Source of the DNA: Hyposmocoma kahamanoa
Taxonomy: Eukaryota > Arthropoda > Insecta > Lepidoptera > Cosmopterigidae
Reading direction: 5' to 3'
NCBI RefSeq assembly: GCF_003589595.1
Contig: NW_020653750.1
Span: 1,235,305-1,299,304 of the forward strand
DNA: 64,000 nucleotides
Part shown: piece by piece, positions 1 to 12,033 of the stretch
How positions within the stretch are numbered: position 1 is the first letter of the stretch
Layout: each line of letters begins with the position of its first letter
Notes under the pieces: generated by a model
The model's input: the letters and a program-made list of their open reading frames with translations, nothing else
Databases searched by the model: none
What the model was told of the DNA's origin: nothing
Made by a program: the position numbers and the translations under genes

Positions 1-32
1 ATTTCCCCACGCAAAAAAAAAAAAAAAAAAAA

Positions 33-250
33 GGGTAGTACCTTAGGTACCTATTTATGCCGCCACGCAGTAATGCGTACATTGCAAAGAGTTCCGGTTT
101 TAAAGGGTAAGTGTGCTGGTGAAATTACAGGCACTTGAGACTTGTCAACTTGTCTCTTGAGTGGCACTGCAAATGCTATGGACAGGCGTGTCGCTTACCA
201 CCAGGCGTACGACTTGTTCGTCCCGTCACTTGGTCTCATAAAAAAAACAC
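33..250 (+). repeat. SINE-C copy 1 (5' shortened)
   Basis: First of about eleven copies of a roughly 280 bp dispersed repeat. Recognisable blocks are a GCCGCCACGCAGTAATG-like segment, GGTGAAATTACAGGCAC, GTGGCACTGCAA, GGACAGGCGTGTCGCTTACC and CGACTTGTTCGTCCCGTCAC, ending in ATAAAAAAA. The A-rich end fits a retroposed element. The short ORF over this copy is not a gene. It follows an A-run at 15-32. Confidence 0.8.
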
Positions 251-841
251 AAAGCTCGTTTACGATAAAAAATGCCAAAATGCACAACATGATCTGTAAG
301 TATGTACCTACCACGAATGGTATTTAAAACCAAAAGGAGTTTTTGATTTTCTTTTACTGGTCGTATGTAACAAAATATAAATCTAATAACATCGGAATGA
401 AAAACTTACGGAATGCATAAAAATATCAACTTAGCATTTAAATGAAAACGGGACGATTGGTTGGCATCTTTTTACCATTTATTCAATAAGGAAAATACTC
501 AATGCTGAATACGAAATAAAAGTTGACAATTATTGTTCTGAATAATGTTTACTTAAGACTAAAATTAAAAATACGTAACATACGAAATAAATAAAATGTA
601 AACAGTGCGCTATTATTGAAAGATGTAATTAAGATTGTTTGAACTATAACTTTTTTTACATCATATTGCGTAGTTGCTGTACACACCTGCTGTAAACACC
701 TTGGATAGAAATTTATAAGTCACGACAAGTTTTTTTCAGGTACTGTGCAAATGAATGAACTTTCATATGTTTCACACAGATGGCACTACGGCATAAAAGT
801 CGTTAAAAAAACAAGAACAAAAATTCGTAAGGTCTGAAGGT
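251..841. other. AT-rich spacer, nothing recognised
   Basis: No ORF with coding character and no repeat I can match elsewhere in the window. Confidence 0.5.
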
Positions 842-913
842 TCGTTCAGTTGCTCAGTTGGGAGAGCATCAACCACGATACGGTGAAGGCGCTCTGGTTC
901 GAATTCAGGAGGC
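842..913 (+). repeat. tRNA-like repeat (degenerate tRNA-derived SINE or tRNA pseudogene)
   Basis: An A-box-like TTGCTCAGTTGG is followed about 45 bases later by a B-box GGTTCGAATTC, with a GCTC/GAGC D-stem. The acceptor and anticodon stems do not fold cleanly, so this is not a working tRNA gene. The sequence just upstream (AAATTCGTAAGGTCTG) resembles that before the tRNA-like unit at 61731, which suggests one family. Confidence 0.5.
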
Positions 914-1413
914 GTATTTTGAACTTTTAAAAAACCATGTAAGTTCCAGACAATTCTTTTTAGACCCAAAAACTAACTGGATAAAATTCGTATTAAGACA
1001 TACCTATTTTTCGCTGACTTCTCGCTGGTTGTTATGTCTATGACTGGAACTTGACTAGAATTTTGTTTTGTAGTATAACGTTCAAAAACATGGATGAATA
1101 TTTACCGGTAAGTTACGGTGTTATATTTGTCACTTAATTTAAGAGAAAAATAATAGTTACGTATTATTCATGTACGAAAATAAATAAAGACACTATATAA
1201 TAATAATAATAAAGACACAATATAATAAAATCAATACACTATATTTTAATTTTTGTAAATAAAATAAAACGTAAATTAATTTTCCGAACGACGACGTCAA
1301 ACGTCGACGAAATTCCGCGGGTAAATGTTTATTTTGTAGCTTGTAGAAAACATGTCAATAATATTTTAAGAATATTTGACTATAAATTAAATTGTAAAAA
1401 ATTATACTTGACC
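914..1413. other. AT-rich spacer
   Basis: Contains short TAA runs near 1196-1212. No gene seen. Confidence 0.45.
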
Positions 1414-1638
1414 TTAGTGAAAAATAACCATAGTTTCAACCAATAAATCGGTAGATTTTGCAGGCCTCGACATGTGCGGTATAGGTTCATCGCAGAGATT
1501 GTGGACCATATCTTTGCTAAGCCGGTATCTTTTCATAAATTGTTGTGCATCCATTCCAAACGGATCACTACGATCTCGCAGTTGTCTTCTTTGGATTTTG
1601 TCCATATTATTATCGTGTAAAGCATCACTTTCGAGCAC
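1414..1638 (-). pseudogene. PIF/Harbinger-type transposase, N-terminal fragment
   Basis: The minus-strand reading (about 74 codons) contains RRQLRDRSDPFGM, then QQFMKRYRLSKDMVHNLC, then a leucine-rich stretch ending near VETMVIFH. The order 'RDR..P..M...QF..RYRLSK..' is the N-terminal signature of HARBI1-like proteins encoded by PIF/Harbinger elements. The DDE nuclease domain that should follow (towards lower coordinates) is absent and the frame closes at once. This is a dead piece of a transposon. The family call is from remembered motif similarity, not a search. Confidence 0.6.
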
Positions 1639-2576
1639 TCAAACATTTCATATTCTTCACACATAACGAAACGATTACCTAAAAATATACAAACTAAAAA
1701 TTATAATAATTATTATACAATTATGCACAAAACAATTCAATAAACGCTACACCAAGACACTGTAAACTGAATGGTTTACTGCTGTTACTTTTTGACAGAT
1801 CAACCGTGCACAAAATGTCAAAACCGTGCACAAAATGTGCCTAGTGTCACGTGACCGCTGACTGGCTGGTATTATACCATTACTAGTTCATAATACGAAA
1901 TTACAAGGCAGTATACTTTACAGCGTAAACTGCGTGGAAATAAGAGTTCATATTAGGCCCCCAGCTGGATCGGATGAATTTTTCTTTGTATTCGATCTTT
2001 GTGTTAATAATTATGACATACTAGTGAAGTAATATAACAAAAAATAATTGAATATCATGGTAGTAAAGAAAACTTAAAAAAAATTATTGATTATATTGAT
2101 GTGGTCATGTTCAGTTATTTTTTATTAAGTTTATTAACCAAATTATGAACGTTTAAATTTACAGAGTATCTACTCATCTCTTACAGTATATATAAACAAG
2201 TAATTATATTTACAACTTTTCATGTATTTATCACGAAAATTCAAGGTAAATACCATTCAAGCTGTAAAAGTAACAATGCTATTCGAGTACTTTCCACTCC
2301 TTATACCTTTCGCGTAGACATGAGAATGTTTCGAAGTAAATCCGTTGCTATTACCAAATATTCCGCGTGCCAAAGAGAGGGAATCATTGCCTACTAACTT
2401 TAGCTACAGCTATCTGTGTTTCCCGAAATCTACTATTTTTGTCTACACAAGTGAATAGGCATTTTTAGAGAAATACGTACCTTCGTCGCTTAACATAAGG
2501 TAGGAAAGCGTGTGTCTAATATTCCTAAAATAATAATAACTGTAGCGTGGTTAGCGGAGGGGGTCTAGAAAATTGT
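1639..2576. other. Spacer with a 20-bp direct duplication
   Basis: AT-rich with no gene. A unit AACCGTGCACAAAATGT occurs twice in tandem at 1802-1820 and 1822-1840. Confidence 0.5.
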
Positions 2577-2900
2577 GACGCAAACTTCGTTCACAAGGCG
2601 TGTATTTATTAAACAAAGGGCAAAAAACAAAAAATTTAAGCTGCTAGGGACCAAACAATGTGTCTCACTGACGAGCCGAAGCTAAGACAGCAATAAGTAA
2701 GGACCGAAATGTCTCAATAACTTGAGAGCCTTTTAGAGCCATACAAACGCTATAGCAGTAGAAAGCATTCATTCATCATTTAATTCCATCAACAATACAA
2801 AACATTATGATATAACTTAATACCATTGAAGTTAACAAAACGATAGCGTTTCAGGGTACAGCTAACGCCATCTAGCGGGGCGCGACGGAACTAATAGCGT
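2577..2900 (+). repeat. Unnamed dispersed repeat G, copy 1
   Basis: Aligns by eye with 25262-25740. Shared landmarks in the same order are a GCCGAAG block, a TTTAGAGCCA block, AACAAAA.GATAGCGT and a terminal GCCATCTAG. No coding content or terminal inverted repeat is visible; it could be a 3' UTR piece of a retroelement. Confidence 0.4.
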
Positions 2901-2937
2901 GTCAAAGTTATGGTTGTTACACAACTTTTTTAAAGAA

Positions 2938-3702
2938 AAAAACACCACCTCAAAACTTATCTGCTTTCGCTGTGTTCTTTACCGCGGTCTCCTCAACTAT
3001 AACTGAAATGCATATTATGGAAAATCCCATTAAAACGAATCATGTGAGCTCACACAGAAGGTAACTGTTATACACTATTGAGGAGTTCCTCTTGGTAACC
3101 TATCACAAACTCGAATTTATTTTTTCCGAAATAACGTTTGTTCGAATTTTCACTACTCGGAAATCCGAATTATAACAAAACCGTTGCGCTTTCAGGACAT
3201 GTTGGATGTTTATCGCAAAGACACGATTAGGTTCGATTAGGTAAGGTTAAGAAAAAAAAAATGTTTAAAAGAAAGAAAATTTTCCACTCAAAATTACTTC
3301 TGAGGTTATGAATATTCAAACAAACGTTATTTCTGGAAAATGTCATTTCGGACTTCTGATAGGCAACCGTCCCTCTTCTCAGTCTGCCATTTCCATCATC
3401 TGATAAGCATTAGCTCTAGGTCACCATAACATTTTATTTCCATTGGAATTACACCTATGTGCCAAGTTTTATTGAAATCGGTTAACGGAAAGTCGACGAA
3501 ATTTAATAAACCGGATTAGTCACCTAATTTGCCACCCTTAGACATGGAATATTTTCTTCAAATTAAATGGGACCACTACTGATGTATCCACTTTTCAACA
3601 AAAAAAAATCCTAAATGTCGGAGTAATCGCGTAACATGCAAACAAAAAAAAGAAAAAATACAATTAAATTGAGAACCTAATCCCTTTTTTTGAAGTCGGT
3701 TA
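2938..3702 (-). mobile_element. MITE-D copy a, full length, carrying a second MITE
   Basis: A non-autonomous inverted-repeat element. Its 5' end on the minus strand is AACCGACTTCAAAAAAAGG (ending at 3702). Its other end reads AAACACCACCTCAAAACTT on the plus strand near 2945, a degenerate form of the same terminus. Internal blocks (TTACGCGATTACTCCG, AAATTTGAAGAAAATATT-like, GATTTCAATAAAACTTGG) recur in six other copies here. It lacks coding sequence and is interrupted at 3094-3371 by another element. The copy at 20157-20596 has the same order without the insertion. Confidence 0.65.
3094..3371. mobile_element. 278-bp MITE with long inverted arms inside MITE-D
   Basis: Arms are GGTAACCTATCA...TTCCGAAATAACGTTTGTTCGAA at the left and its imperfect reverse complement ending TGATAGGCAACCGTC at the right. 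It is flanked by CCTCTT at 3088-3093 and 3372-3377, read as a 6-bp target-site duplication. The related repeat near 20447-20470 is continuous across this point, which supports a clean insertion. No ORF. Confidence 0.65.
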
Positions 3703-3883
3703 GAGAAGAATTGTTCTATACGTTTACGAAACTGGAGTTACGGAAAATAAACAGCAAAATTTGTGACGTGATAACTTTAATGGTGCCATCGAGGTTATTG
3801 ATGATGGTTTTTCTAAAATGGAATATATAATTCACCTACCACTGACTTTAAAGCAATTTAATCTGTGGCTTTGTAGAGAAAAC

Positions 3884-4097
3884 TCAGAGCTTTAAATCGC
3901 AAAGATCTGAGGGCACTGTGACTGCACCCGTCACCTTGATACATAAGTTAACAAGTCCAATGTGCCTGTAATTTCATCAGCAACCTTACCCTTCAAAACC
4001 GGAACGCAGAAATGCTCACATTACTGCTTAGCGGCAGAAATAGGTAGGGTGACAGTACTTCCCTAGATAACTTACAAAGAGCTCTACTGTTTCTAAA
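3884..4097 (-). repeat. SINE-C copy 2 (3' part missing)
   Basis: Reverse-oriented: begins CAGAGCTTTAAATCGCAAAG, includes GTGCCTGTAATTTCA and CAGAAATAGGTAGG, ends GAGCTCTACTG. The segment that should contain GGACAGGCGTG is absent. Confidence 0.75.
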
Positions 4098-4516
4098 AGC
4101 TAATTTGAGCAAACAGCTAATGGAAGCCATAATAAGTTTGAGACAAATATGTATTATATATATGTAATATTCCCAAACATAAAATCACATCTTTACTTTT
4201 ATGCTGTTTCACTCTGTGTAGAGATGAGAATGTTTGCAATGTATCCGCAGCTATTAACAAATGCTTCGCGCGCCACAGAGACGGGTGCGGACAAGTGACA
4301 AAAGATCCATTGTGGCTACCAAGCTCTGCCATCTCAGCCGGACAGATTTACGACTAGACGACACTCTACAGTTTCGAATCATACTTCCGTTGTATTACAA
4401 TGTTGTTATTCAATCGAATAATTCGATAACTTTACAATTAATAGCTCTCTATAATTATAAGGGCTTTAATCCTGGGCATCTCGGTCTCGAAAAATTTCGA
4501 GACTAATTGTTTTTAT

Positions 4517-4553
4517 TACTAATTAATTAATTAATTACTAACTAATTACTAAT
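4517..4553. repeat. Short TAAT-type tandem run
   Basis: ATTAATTAATTAATTACTAA-like simple repeat just upstream of a SINE-A copy. Confidence 0.6.
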
Positions 4554-4580
4554 TGTTGAGATTTAAGTCACTTAATTCCA

Positions 4581-4760
4581 ACTGCCTCCGTGGCCGAAGG
4601 GTTACCGTGCTGGACTGCCCTGGTCCCGAATTCGATTCCCGGGCCGGGAGAAGATATTTGAATGGCCTACATTTATTTCTCACGTGAGTTTGGGTGTAAT
4701 TTGTGATTGTCTGTGTGTCCATGGCACCTGCGTTACAGGGTTACCCTATATTCTGGTTAC
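4581..4760 (+). repeat. SINE-A copy 1 (tRNA-derived)
   Basis: The tRNA-like head GCCTCCGTGGCCGAAGGG contains a pol III A box and is followed by the B box AATTCGATTCCCGGG. The body reads GGCCTACATTTATTTCTC and GTGAGTTTGGGTGTAATTTG. Its end is diverged after CATGGCACCTGCG. It belongs to the most abundant tRNA-headed family here. Confidence 0.85.
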
Positions 4761-5144
4761 ATGGACATGGCAAGACTATAGCGTAGAGCTTAGTATTCTC
4801 TGTGAATATTGAAAAACGGTTGTAATAAAATCAGGTCCTCTTTATCTGAAACTATATTAAGCGCCCTTTGTTTCTCACGTACCTACTATAAAAATGAACC
4901 AAAAACTGTCATAAATTATTATTGATTTTATAATTTCGAGTTAATAAAGAACTTAATAATAACTAAGAAAACATGTTTTGATTGCCTAAATTATAATATG
5001 GCTATAAGCATGGAAACCTTTTTTTTAAACAGCCTCGAAAGTCTCGTTTTCCCAGGATTTTCGAGACCGCACCGAGTATAGATTTTTTCCCGGGACGCGG
5101 AAATGCAACGAGATTGCAAGCACTTATAATTCTACTCGTATTTA
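4761..5144. other. Spacer
   Basis: AT-rich with no recognised gene. Confidence 0.4.
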
Positions 5145-5412
5145 TTCGTCCAGGGAAGTACTGTCACCTTACCTATTTCTGCCGCCAAGCAGTAATGTCA
5201 GCATTACTGTGTTTCGGTGTTGGAGGGTAAGGGTGCTGGTGAAATTACAGGCACATGGGTCTTGTCAACGTATGTCGATGACAGACATGGTGGCAGTGCC
5301 CCTCAGGTTTGCGATTTAAAGCTCTCAGTGGCACAGCAACTGTTATGGACAGGCGTATAGCTTACCATCAGGCGCACGACTTGTTCGTCCCGTCACTAGA
5401 AATTATAAAAAA
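5145..5412 (+). repeat. SINE-C copy 3
   Basis: Near-complete: CGTCCAGGGAAGTACTGTC head, GGTGAAATTACAGGCAC middle, GTTCGTCCCGTCAC and AT-rich 3' end. Confidence 0.85.
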
Positions 5413-5623
5413 AAATTGGAAAAAGTTAATTTAGAATATTTTATACAGTTGTTCAGAAAATATTATGACTTCATTTTGTCCTAAAATCATTTGTGGAGTA
5501 CCTCCTGATACAAGTGTTTTCATGCATGCTCATCCTCAATCTTGTATGTAAATTTAGGGCACATTTAAGACGGAATAAACATTTAAAACTTATATAAGTA
5601 TTACTTATATAAACGTATATATT

Positions 5624-6060
5624 CGACTACCAAATGGCTTGCACACCGGTTTCCATGGTGTTGCCATCTCTGAGGTCCTAGGTTCGATCCCCGGCTGGTT
5701 TAATGTAGAAAAACTAACTTTTCTATATAATAATAATAATAATAACGCACACGCTCTACATAGCCACGCACTAGGGAAACCCTGTGTCGCGGGTGCTATG
5801 GACACACATAGATCACAAATTACACCCAAACTCACGAGAGAAATACAAGTAGGCCATATAAATATTTCTCCCGGCCCGGGAATCGAACCTGGGACCTCTG
5901 CGGGGCAGTCCGGCGTGATAACCGTTCGGCCACGGAGGCAGTCAATTAAATATAATTAAAAAAAAGTATTGTCTCGGGTCTGGATGTTTGTGGTACTGTC
6001 GTTGTTTGTATCATGACACAAATGCTTTAGTTATTTACTTTGGGATCAGAGCAACGTATG
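5624..6060 (+). repeat. SINE-B copy 1, split by a SINE-A copy
   Basis: The tRNA-like head has GGCTTGCACACCGG and B box GGTTCGATCCCCGGCTGG (5624-5736). The body resumes at 5946 with TATTGTCTCGGGTCTGGATG and TGTGGTACTGTCG and runs to GGGATCAGAGCAACG. The two halves join in the order seen in the uninterrupted minus-strand copy at 36375-36541, so the intervening SINE-A is younger. Confidence 0.8.
5737..5942 (-). repeat. SINE-A copy 2, inserted in SINE-B
   Basis: Reverse orientation. The tail (AAT)n starts at 5737, the body includes CCCTGTGTCGCGGGTG, and the reverse B box GGAATCGAACC and reverse A box CCGTTCGGCCACGGAGG close it at 5942. Confidence 0.85.
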
Positions 6061-6323
6061 TGAGTAACGATACCGTCGCTCTTTTGCGTGAAAAGTTTCC
6101 TGACGATCGCAATTGGCCACAGAGATCTTGTGATTTTACACTTTTGAACTTTTTTTGGGGGCTACGTGAAAGATAAGGTCTATGCCAATGGCCCGCAAAG
6201 ACCACAAAGATGGAATTCGTGAAGTTATAAATATGCAAATTGATGGTGGACAATTTAATGGAAAGAATATGATCCTGCAAGCGCAGCCGTGGCGGCCATT
6301 TGACTGATATTGTTTTCCATTAA
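6053..6323 (+). pseudogene. Tc1/mariner-superfamily transposase, C-terminal scrap
   Basis: Frame 1 reads TVALLREKFPDDRNWPQRSC then DFTLLNFF, matching the region before and at the third catalytic aspartate of Tc1/mariner-like DDE transposases ('NWP.RSCDLTPLDFF' type). After a frameshift near 6175 another frame reads SCKRSRGGHLTDIVFH before a TAA at 6321, typical of the end of such proteins. The N-terminal DNA-binding domain and the first two catalytic residues are absent. It differs from both mariners at 16 and 48 kb. Family assignment is from motif memory. Confidence 0.6.
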
Positions 6324-7944
6324 TAACGGCATACCCTCCTCTTTACAATTAAATTAACATCCGATGATTTCGCTTAAAAATAGTTCTTTTTACATATCAA
6401 AATGAAATCCCTTATTGGAATACCCTATATTAAGACGATGATTTGTTTTTTGTATTGACACTTTCGAAGACATCAGTTCCATTACAATTTTACTACAATT
6501 TGATCTGCACTGATTACAAAAATGCAAGAAAAGTAAAAAATCTTTTTCCGATTCCAACTAATAACAGATGGCAAACAGGAAATTAGTTTACAAGTGATTT
6601 TTGTAATTGTCCCTTTTCTTTTATTTAACATCCAATTTAACCCCGATTAGCTGAAGGTAGAAGCAGTTTTATTTAATTAACAATCATGTCGTTCAGAGTT
6701 AATTGGTTGAGATCTAGCCCGTCCCGTTCTGTTATTGTCTTCAGTCGTGGGATGAAGGCTCAGTGATACTCAATTAGATCGTATTTCAGAGTAATGGTAT
6801 TGAGAAGTCGTTCAGTACCGTTAACTGCAATTTTATAGTTCTTTCGCAGAAACCCCACATTTTGTCGTCGAAACTTTTCCAATTATACGATAGAATTACT
6901 GAAAATTCATAAAATGACTTACATTATCTCGAAGAACTCGTTTTATGAGTCCGTTTATAACTTACCTTCTTTTATATTATCTTAAATAGGAAGTTTGGTG
7001 AGAAATCCGAAAGCGATCTCAAGTTCACCTACACCAAAGTTGATAAGATGCCATAAAATATGCCAAACTTTACCTTAACTTGAAAAATTATATTTCAAGT
7101 CGGGATTTTGCCAATCCTATCAGTTAAACGGATTTTATTGATAAGTTCGATCGAGATTATTTGTACGTGGGATTATCTTTTGTAAAGTTTTTTTTACACC
7201 TATCAATGCTCTGTGGAACTATATTTACGTTTAATGACTAACGATTCACATAGTTAAAGAAATACAGTTTAGTAGAATTGAGGAAACACCAAGGTTGGTA
7301 GGTTCCCAGTTAATCCCCAGCGAGCAAGGCAAAAATCATTTCGGCGCTCATGTCTGCGCTCACCCTTTTTATAGCTCGAATGAATTATGACATAAAATAT
7401 TTATCTCCTTTTGGGGATATGTAACGCGTCTGCTCCTTTTTAGATGATAATACAGTAAATCCTTATTTTATAACACAACAAAATAAATTTACGGGTCCCG
7501 CGTGGACGTAATACAATCACGAATCAACAAAGTTTGTAAATGTATGAACAGTAAAAGTGCATCATTTTGTAAAATGCTAAATAATTTTGTAACAAAATCT
7601 TGAGTAGATGAGCGTGTCTTTATGATGAGTAACGCCGTGACCGTGAACCCAACACAAAATGTACCTACACATTATTTATAATAAGTTTGCACAGGTGCAA
7701 GTGACTCGTTTCAAAAATATTGTTCGTTCTATTTGGTCAACTTTATTTGTACCATCATCAGGCCATGTGTTGTAAATAATAAAATTGTATAAAAATCTAC
7801 ACCATGACTTGGATATCGTTATTATTAGGGTCTGTTCATCAGTTCTCGCAACCACTGGGTTGCACTAAAGGTTTCTTAACATTTTGAAAATTCATTAAGT
7901 CATAAAAACGCTTGAAATTTTATACAAAACTTTGTTTTAACAAT
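6324..7944. other. Spacer
   Basis: About 1.6 kb of AT-rich sequence with no ORF over 60 codons and no repeat match I could make within the window. Confidence 0.45.
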
Positions 7945-8117
7945 ATGTATTGTATCGCGGAAGCCACGCACACACACATAGACCACCACAAATTATACCC
8001 AAACTCACGAGAGAAATAAATATAGGCCAAACAATTATTTCTTCCGGCCTGTGAATCGAAGCTGGGAACTCTGCATCGTAAACCAGCATGGTAACCGTTT
8101 GGCCATAGAGGCAGTAG
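7945..8117 (-). repeat. SINE-A copy 3 (diverged, tail lost)
   Basis: Reverse-oriented: AAATTATACCCAAACTCACG, then GTGAATCGAAGCTGG (mutated B box) and CCGTTTGGCCATAGAGGC (A box). An old copy. Confidence 0.8.
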
Positions 8118-9500
8118 TGTAGGCTTCACCAACAGCCAAGATAAATTTAAGCATCATTTTCTTTGGGTCCTGTGTAAGCTAAGTTTCACGTTTACCTGAA
8201 TCGATGTGTGAAACTGTATGTTATAACAATAATTTATTATCGAGTTCTTAGGTTTTCGCGATTGTTACACATAGGAAATGAAACTATTTTTCCGGATTTA
8301 AATCGCGTATATTTGTCACGGTGACTGAGGTAGCACAGTCTTCAACCAGTTGTGTCTAATATTTATGCAAACCATCCCATTTTTTTCACTATAGTTACAA
8401 TAGTTATTAATTAAATACCTTATTTGTAATTTTACAAAGAAAACATTCCAATTTCGGCTACATTATATTTTACAAATTATTTTATTGAATGAATTTTTAT
8501 TCAGTTCAATTTATTATTAATTAATAATAGAAATTAGAATAAACTAAAACATATTAATTAGTACTGCAGTCTTATGTCTGTTTGGGATTTTTCATTAGAG
8601 GAAATACTGAATCCCAAACTGGTGGTACTGAGAAACCATCTTCCCTGTTGAAATTAGAATGTTTTTTTAATTTCAATGGCCTCTCGCAATAATTTATTAA
8701 TTTATTTCTAGCAAATAATGTACTAAATTTAAATGCAAGTAGATACCTATGACGCTATTAGACCAAACGTATCATTTCCCCCCAAGCAATATTATGTTTT
8801 GGGCTTCAGTCATTAACTAGATTTAGCCGGAAGCTATATAAATGGTGGGTCATCTACCAGGGTATTTGTCACGAGCAAGTAATTTGGGAGAATGCGTGGT
8901 TTTCTTCATATTTCCGCGGCGTAATCCTCAACACTAATTTGTCAAAATTTCAACGTTTCCGCTCTTAACATTTCTCCACCTACAGTATAAGCCCGGTTGA
9001 TAAACTCTTTGCGAGGACGAGTTTTTTATGTATTTCGTGTTGGACCGGGATTAGTTTATTTTTAGTTACCTTTGGCTTTTCCTTTATTTACTATTATTCA
9101 TGCCCGTGGCGGGACTCTAGATAAACGTTTATTCTGTATCCACGAGTTAAGTTAATTACATAAATTGCTTTCTGATTCATATTATTCGCTTTTGCAAACA
9201 TCTGTTTCACTTCCTATCATATTAATTCCATGATGTAAAATCAAAGTTGTCAGCGTATCGATTCCACTCGGAGAGAACAAATAATGAATTGTTAATACCC
9301 TCGGGCCTTTTATGTGCCAAATGGATTAAATTTCGTATTGATGCATTTTATGAATGTTTTAAATCTGTGTTATTCGTGAATTGTTTAAAACGATAAAATT
9401 ACGATAAGTGCTACGACAGTATTAAAAGTGAAAATTTAATGGATTAAAAATACATATGTAATTTAGTTACACGTATATTATACATATTATGGCAGTAAAT
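8118..9500. other. Spacer
   Basis: No gene or shared repeat seen. Confidence 0.4.
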
Positions 9501-11940
9501 TACGAGCAAAACAGCTTTAAAAGTGGTAAGCATCATTGCGAGGGAATGTTAAATAAAATATACATACATTAAACAAACGAACATGGCACAAAGTGGATGT
9601 GAAAATGTTATCATATAACCGAAAGTTTCTCGAGGGTGAGCCCCCGGCATTTACAACTCTCGCGGCCGCGAGTTGAATGTCATTTTGACACAGTCCCAAT
9701 TCGCCGACTGCACTCTGCAGATACCTAAACGAGGGAACTTTGCCAAAGTAACAAAGTTGACGTGTTAACTACAGTGTTATGAATAAAGGGGTTATTCGTT
9801 CTCGCATCACCCTCCACCGAACTAGCTTTATTTTTAATGGAGACCATAAAGCATTAAATGTAGTAGGAAACTCGCAAAATAGAAAATTCTTTGATTATTT
9901 CTGAGAATTATGTTTCCAGAATTCTATTCTCTGTAAAATTAAGTTTTTTAATATCACGATATTTTATTATCATGATATATTTTTTTAATTACTTCAGTAG
10001 TTTGCTATAATTGTTAATACAAAGATCGAACTCAGAATCATTTCTGAAATCCGAGATCATTTCTGACGCTTGCTCTCAAGAATTCTATAGATTCTATTGC
10101 TGTATCATGTATAGAAAAGAAGCTTTAAGTAGAATTATTGCGACATAAATACTCAAGATATTGCCCGTGTCCCGTGTACTAGAGTGAATTGAGTACTTAT
10201 GAAGTAGGAATGTTGTTCAAGAATTCCAGTTGCACACTTGTGTACATACCTCAAGAAAAGCTCCTGTACAATATACGTATTTAAAAGCTAAAGGAGGGTT
10301 TACAGTGTAATCACATAGAAAGCGAAGAAAAGCCACCCTTCCCGTTTACAGTCTTATCTAGTCAAAGTGAAGTACGAGTGACACCCTCGAACTTTGTTCT
10401 TTCTTTGTTTGTTGTGACATCTTGATAACATTGTCAAAGAATCCTTCTTTCCCATAGGGCCTGAAATGATGTGATGACAACAGTGTTCAATCTATTTCCG
10501 CCGATACCCGATTTTCGGTCCAGATACTGAGTCAGCCTTCAAGCACGCCTCGTTGAACTTGACGGAACCGTCCGCAAAAAGATAAACAGAAACTTGTACA
10601 TCACCTTCAGTCTTCTGTTTAATTATTTTGTATGAAAAAGGTCTGGTTATAAAAGCTCTCCTTAAAATCGAACACAGTTCCTTTTTCTAGTAAAGATTTT
10701 TCTCTATTAAGCCCTCGGTGTGAAAGTATGCCGCAGTTTATTAAAGTAGTACACGCCTCACTAAATCTGAACTCTGATTATGCACGAAAGTTAGTACAAC
10801 GAAAACGTAGTGATGTGAAATTGACCGACAAATCCTTTACAAAATCCAGATTCCTGACAAGAATACGTTTTCAGGGACACTCGGATCCCTTACCCCTTTT
10901 CTTTGTCATGTAAATATCTGTCTGGTGAAAGTTTGCCAACAAATATTCCCTCAGTGCCGATCCATTAGAAAATGAAAGAACGCTGAAGCGGCGAAACAAG
11001 AGCGTCGCATTCTCGCACCGCACCGTTACCATCGCCCGCACTGATGATATTACATCCCCAACTCTTTGTTTGAACAACATAGGTTAATATTAGTTTAGGA
11101 CTAATGATTCATTTGCCTCGCCTTGAATAGCTCGTGTACTTGACAGTTGCGCTTATTACATAATTGCACAAAAATAGTAGCTGTAAAATTTTCTATCCAC
11201 ATTTACCCATTCTCATTTTCTTCTATACTATAATAAAGTTCAGAATTATATAACACGACAATATATTTTATCATGATATTAGCGTACTGCATTGTAGACA
11301 ATATCTGTAACGTGACAATTATTAAACTTAACTGCGAGAATAGTTAGATTTAATTAAATACGTACAATTCACATATACGTAAACTGTGTATACCTCTGTC
11401 GCAATATAAACAAGAACGCGTCACGGGGGAATAGACACAAGACACCCTTTGTTTATGAGGCTATGCCGTAAGAGGAAAACGTCAGAGCTCAATCCGCTAT
11501 TCAAACAAACACGTAGGTAAGTCTTTACATTCCGCCTTACAGCCGTATCCACAGTCACTGAGCACTGAACATTCTAATATGTTAATTTCAAATCCCGGAT
11601 AATCAACGGATCTGAACGCCTTCGGGAATCCAAGACGACGACGTTTGTACACTTATCTCGTCTTCTCGTTAGCGGGAGGGGCGAACCTCCTGAATACGTA
11701 AACGCATCATTCATGATTAAGCAACCGTTTGCTACGTGACTGTTGACAAAAACACGGTTTGGTTACAATTTGGTTACAAAGCCCACGTAAACTGCGCCCA
11801 CTAATCCCACTGATTCGAATATTTAAATTAGAATTGAGTAGCGCGCAAGGAACGTGCGGTCTTCATTTGGATAGCGAATAAATTGCGCTATCAATTTGTA
11901 CGGACTCCTAAGTATACGTAAGGTTCACGTATAGCTTAAG
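9501..11940. other. Longest stretch without recognisable repeats
   Basis: About 2.4 kb with none of the SINE, LINE or MITE families of the window and with CpG-containing pockets (around 9650 and 11700). It could be regulatory or intronic sequence of a host gene. No exon could be supported. Confidence 0.35.
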
Positions 11941-12033
11941 ATGAGCGAGAAGTTTGAGAAGCGTATCATTGGCATCCCGGAGCGTGGTAAACGACCCCGA
12001 AAATTGCTCGCAATTTATTCAGTTCAAGGGTGA
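11941..12033 (+). CDS. Possible short ORF or first coding exon, unrecognised
   Basis: An ATG at 11941 opens 30 codons rich in Lys, Arg and Glu (MSEKFEKRIIGIPERGK...), ending TGA at 12031-12033. GC content is locally raised. A GTAAAC donor-like site sits at 11986 inside the ORF, so if real this could be a first exon and not a complete micro-ORF. It lies at the end of a repeat-poor stretch. There is no recognisable domain and no downstream exon could be tied to it. Confidence 0.15.
   Translation: MSEKFEKRIIGIPERGKRPRKLLAIYSVQG

Noticed and set aside
5639..5959. 106-codon ORF with polyasparagine
   Set aside because: It spans SINE-B and SINE-A; the Asn run is the (AAT)n tail.
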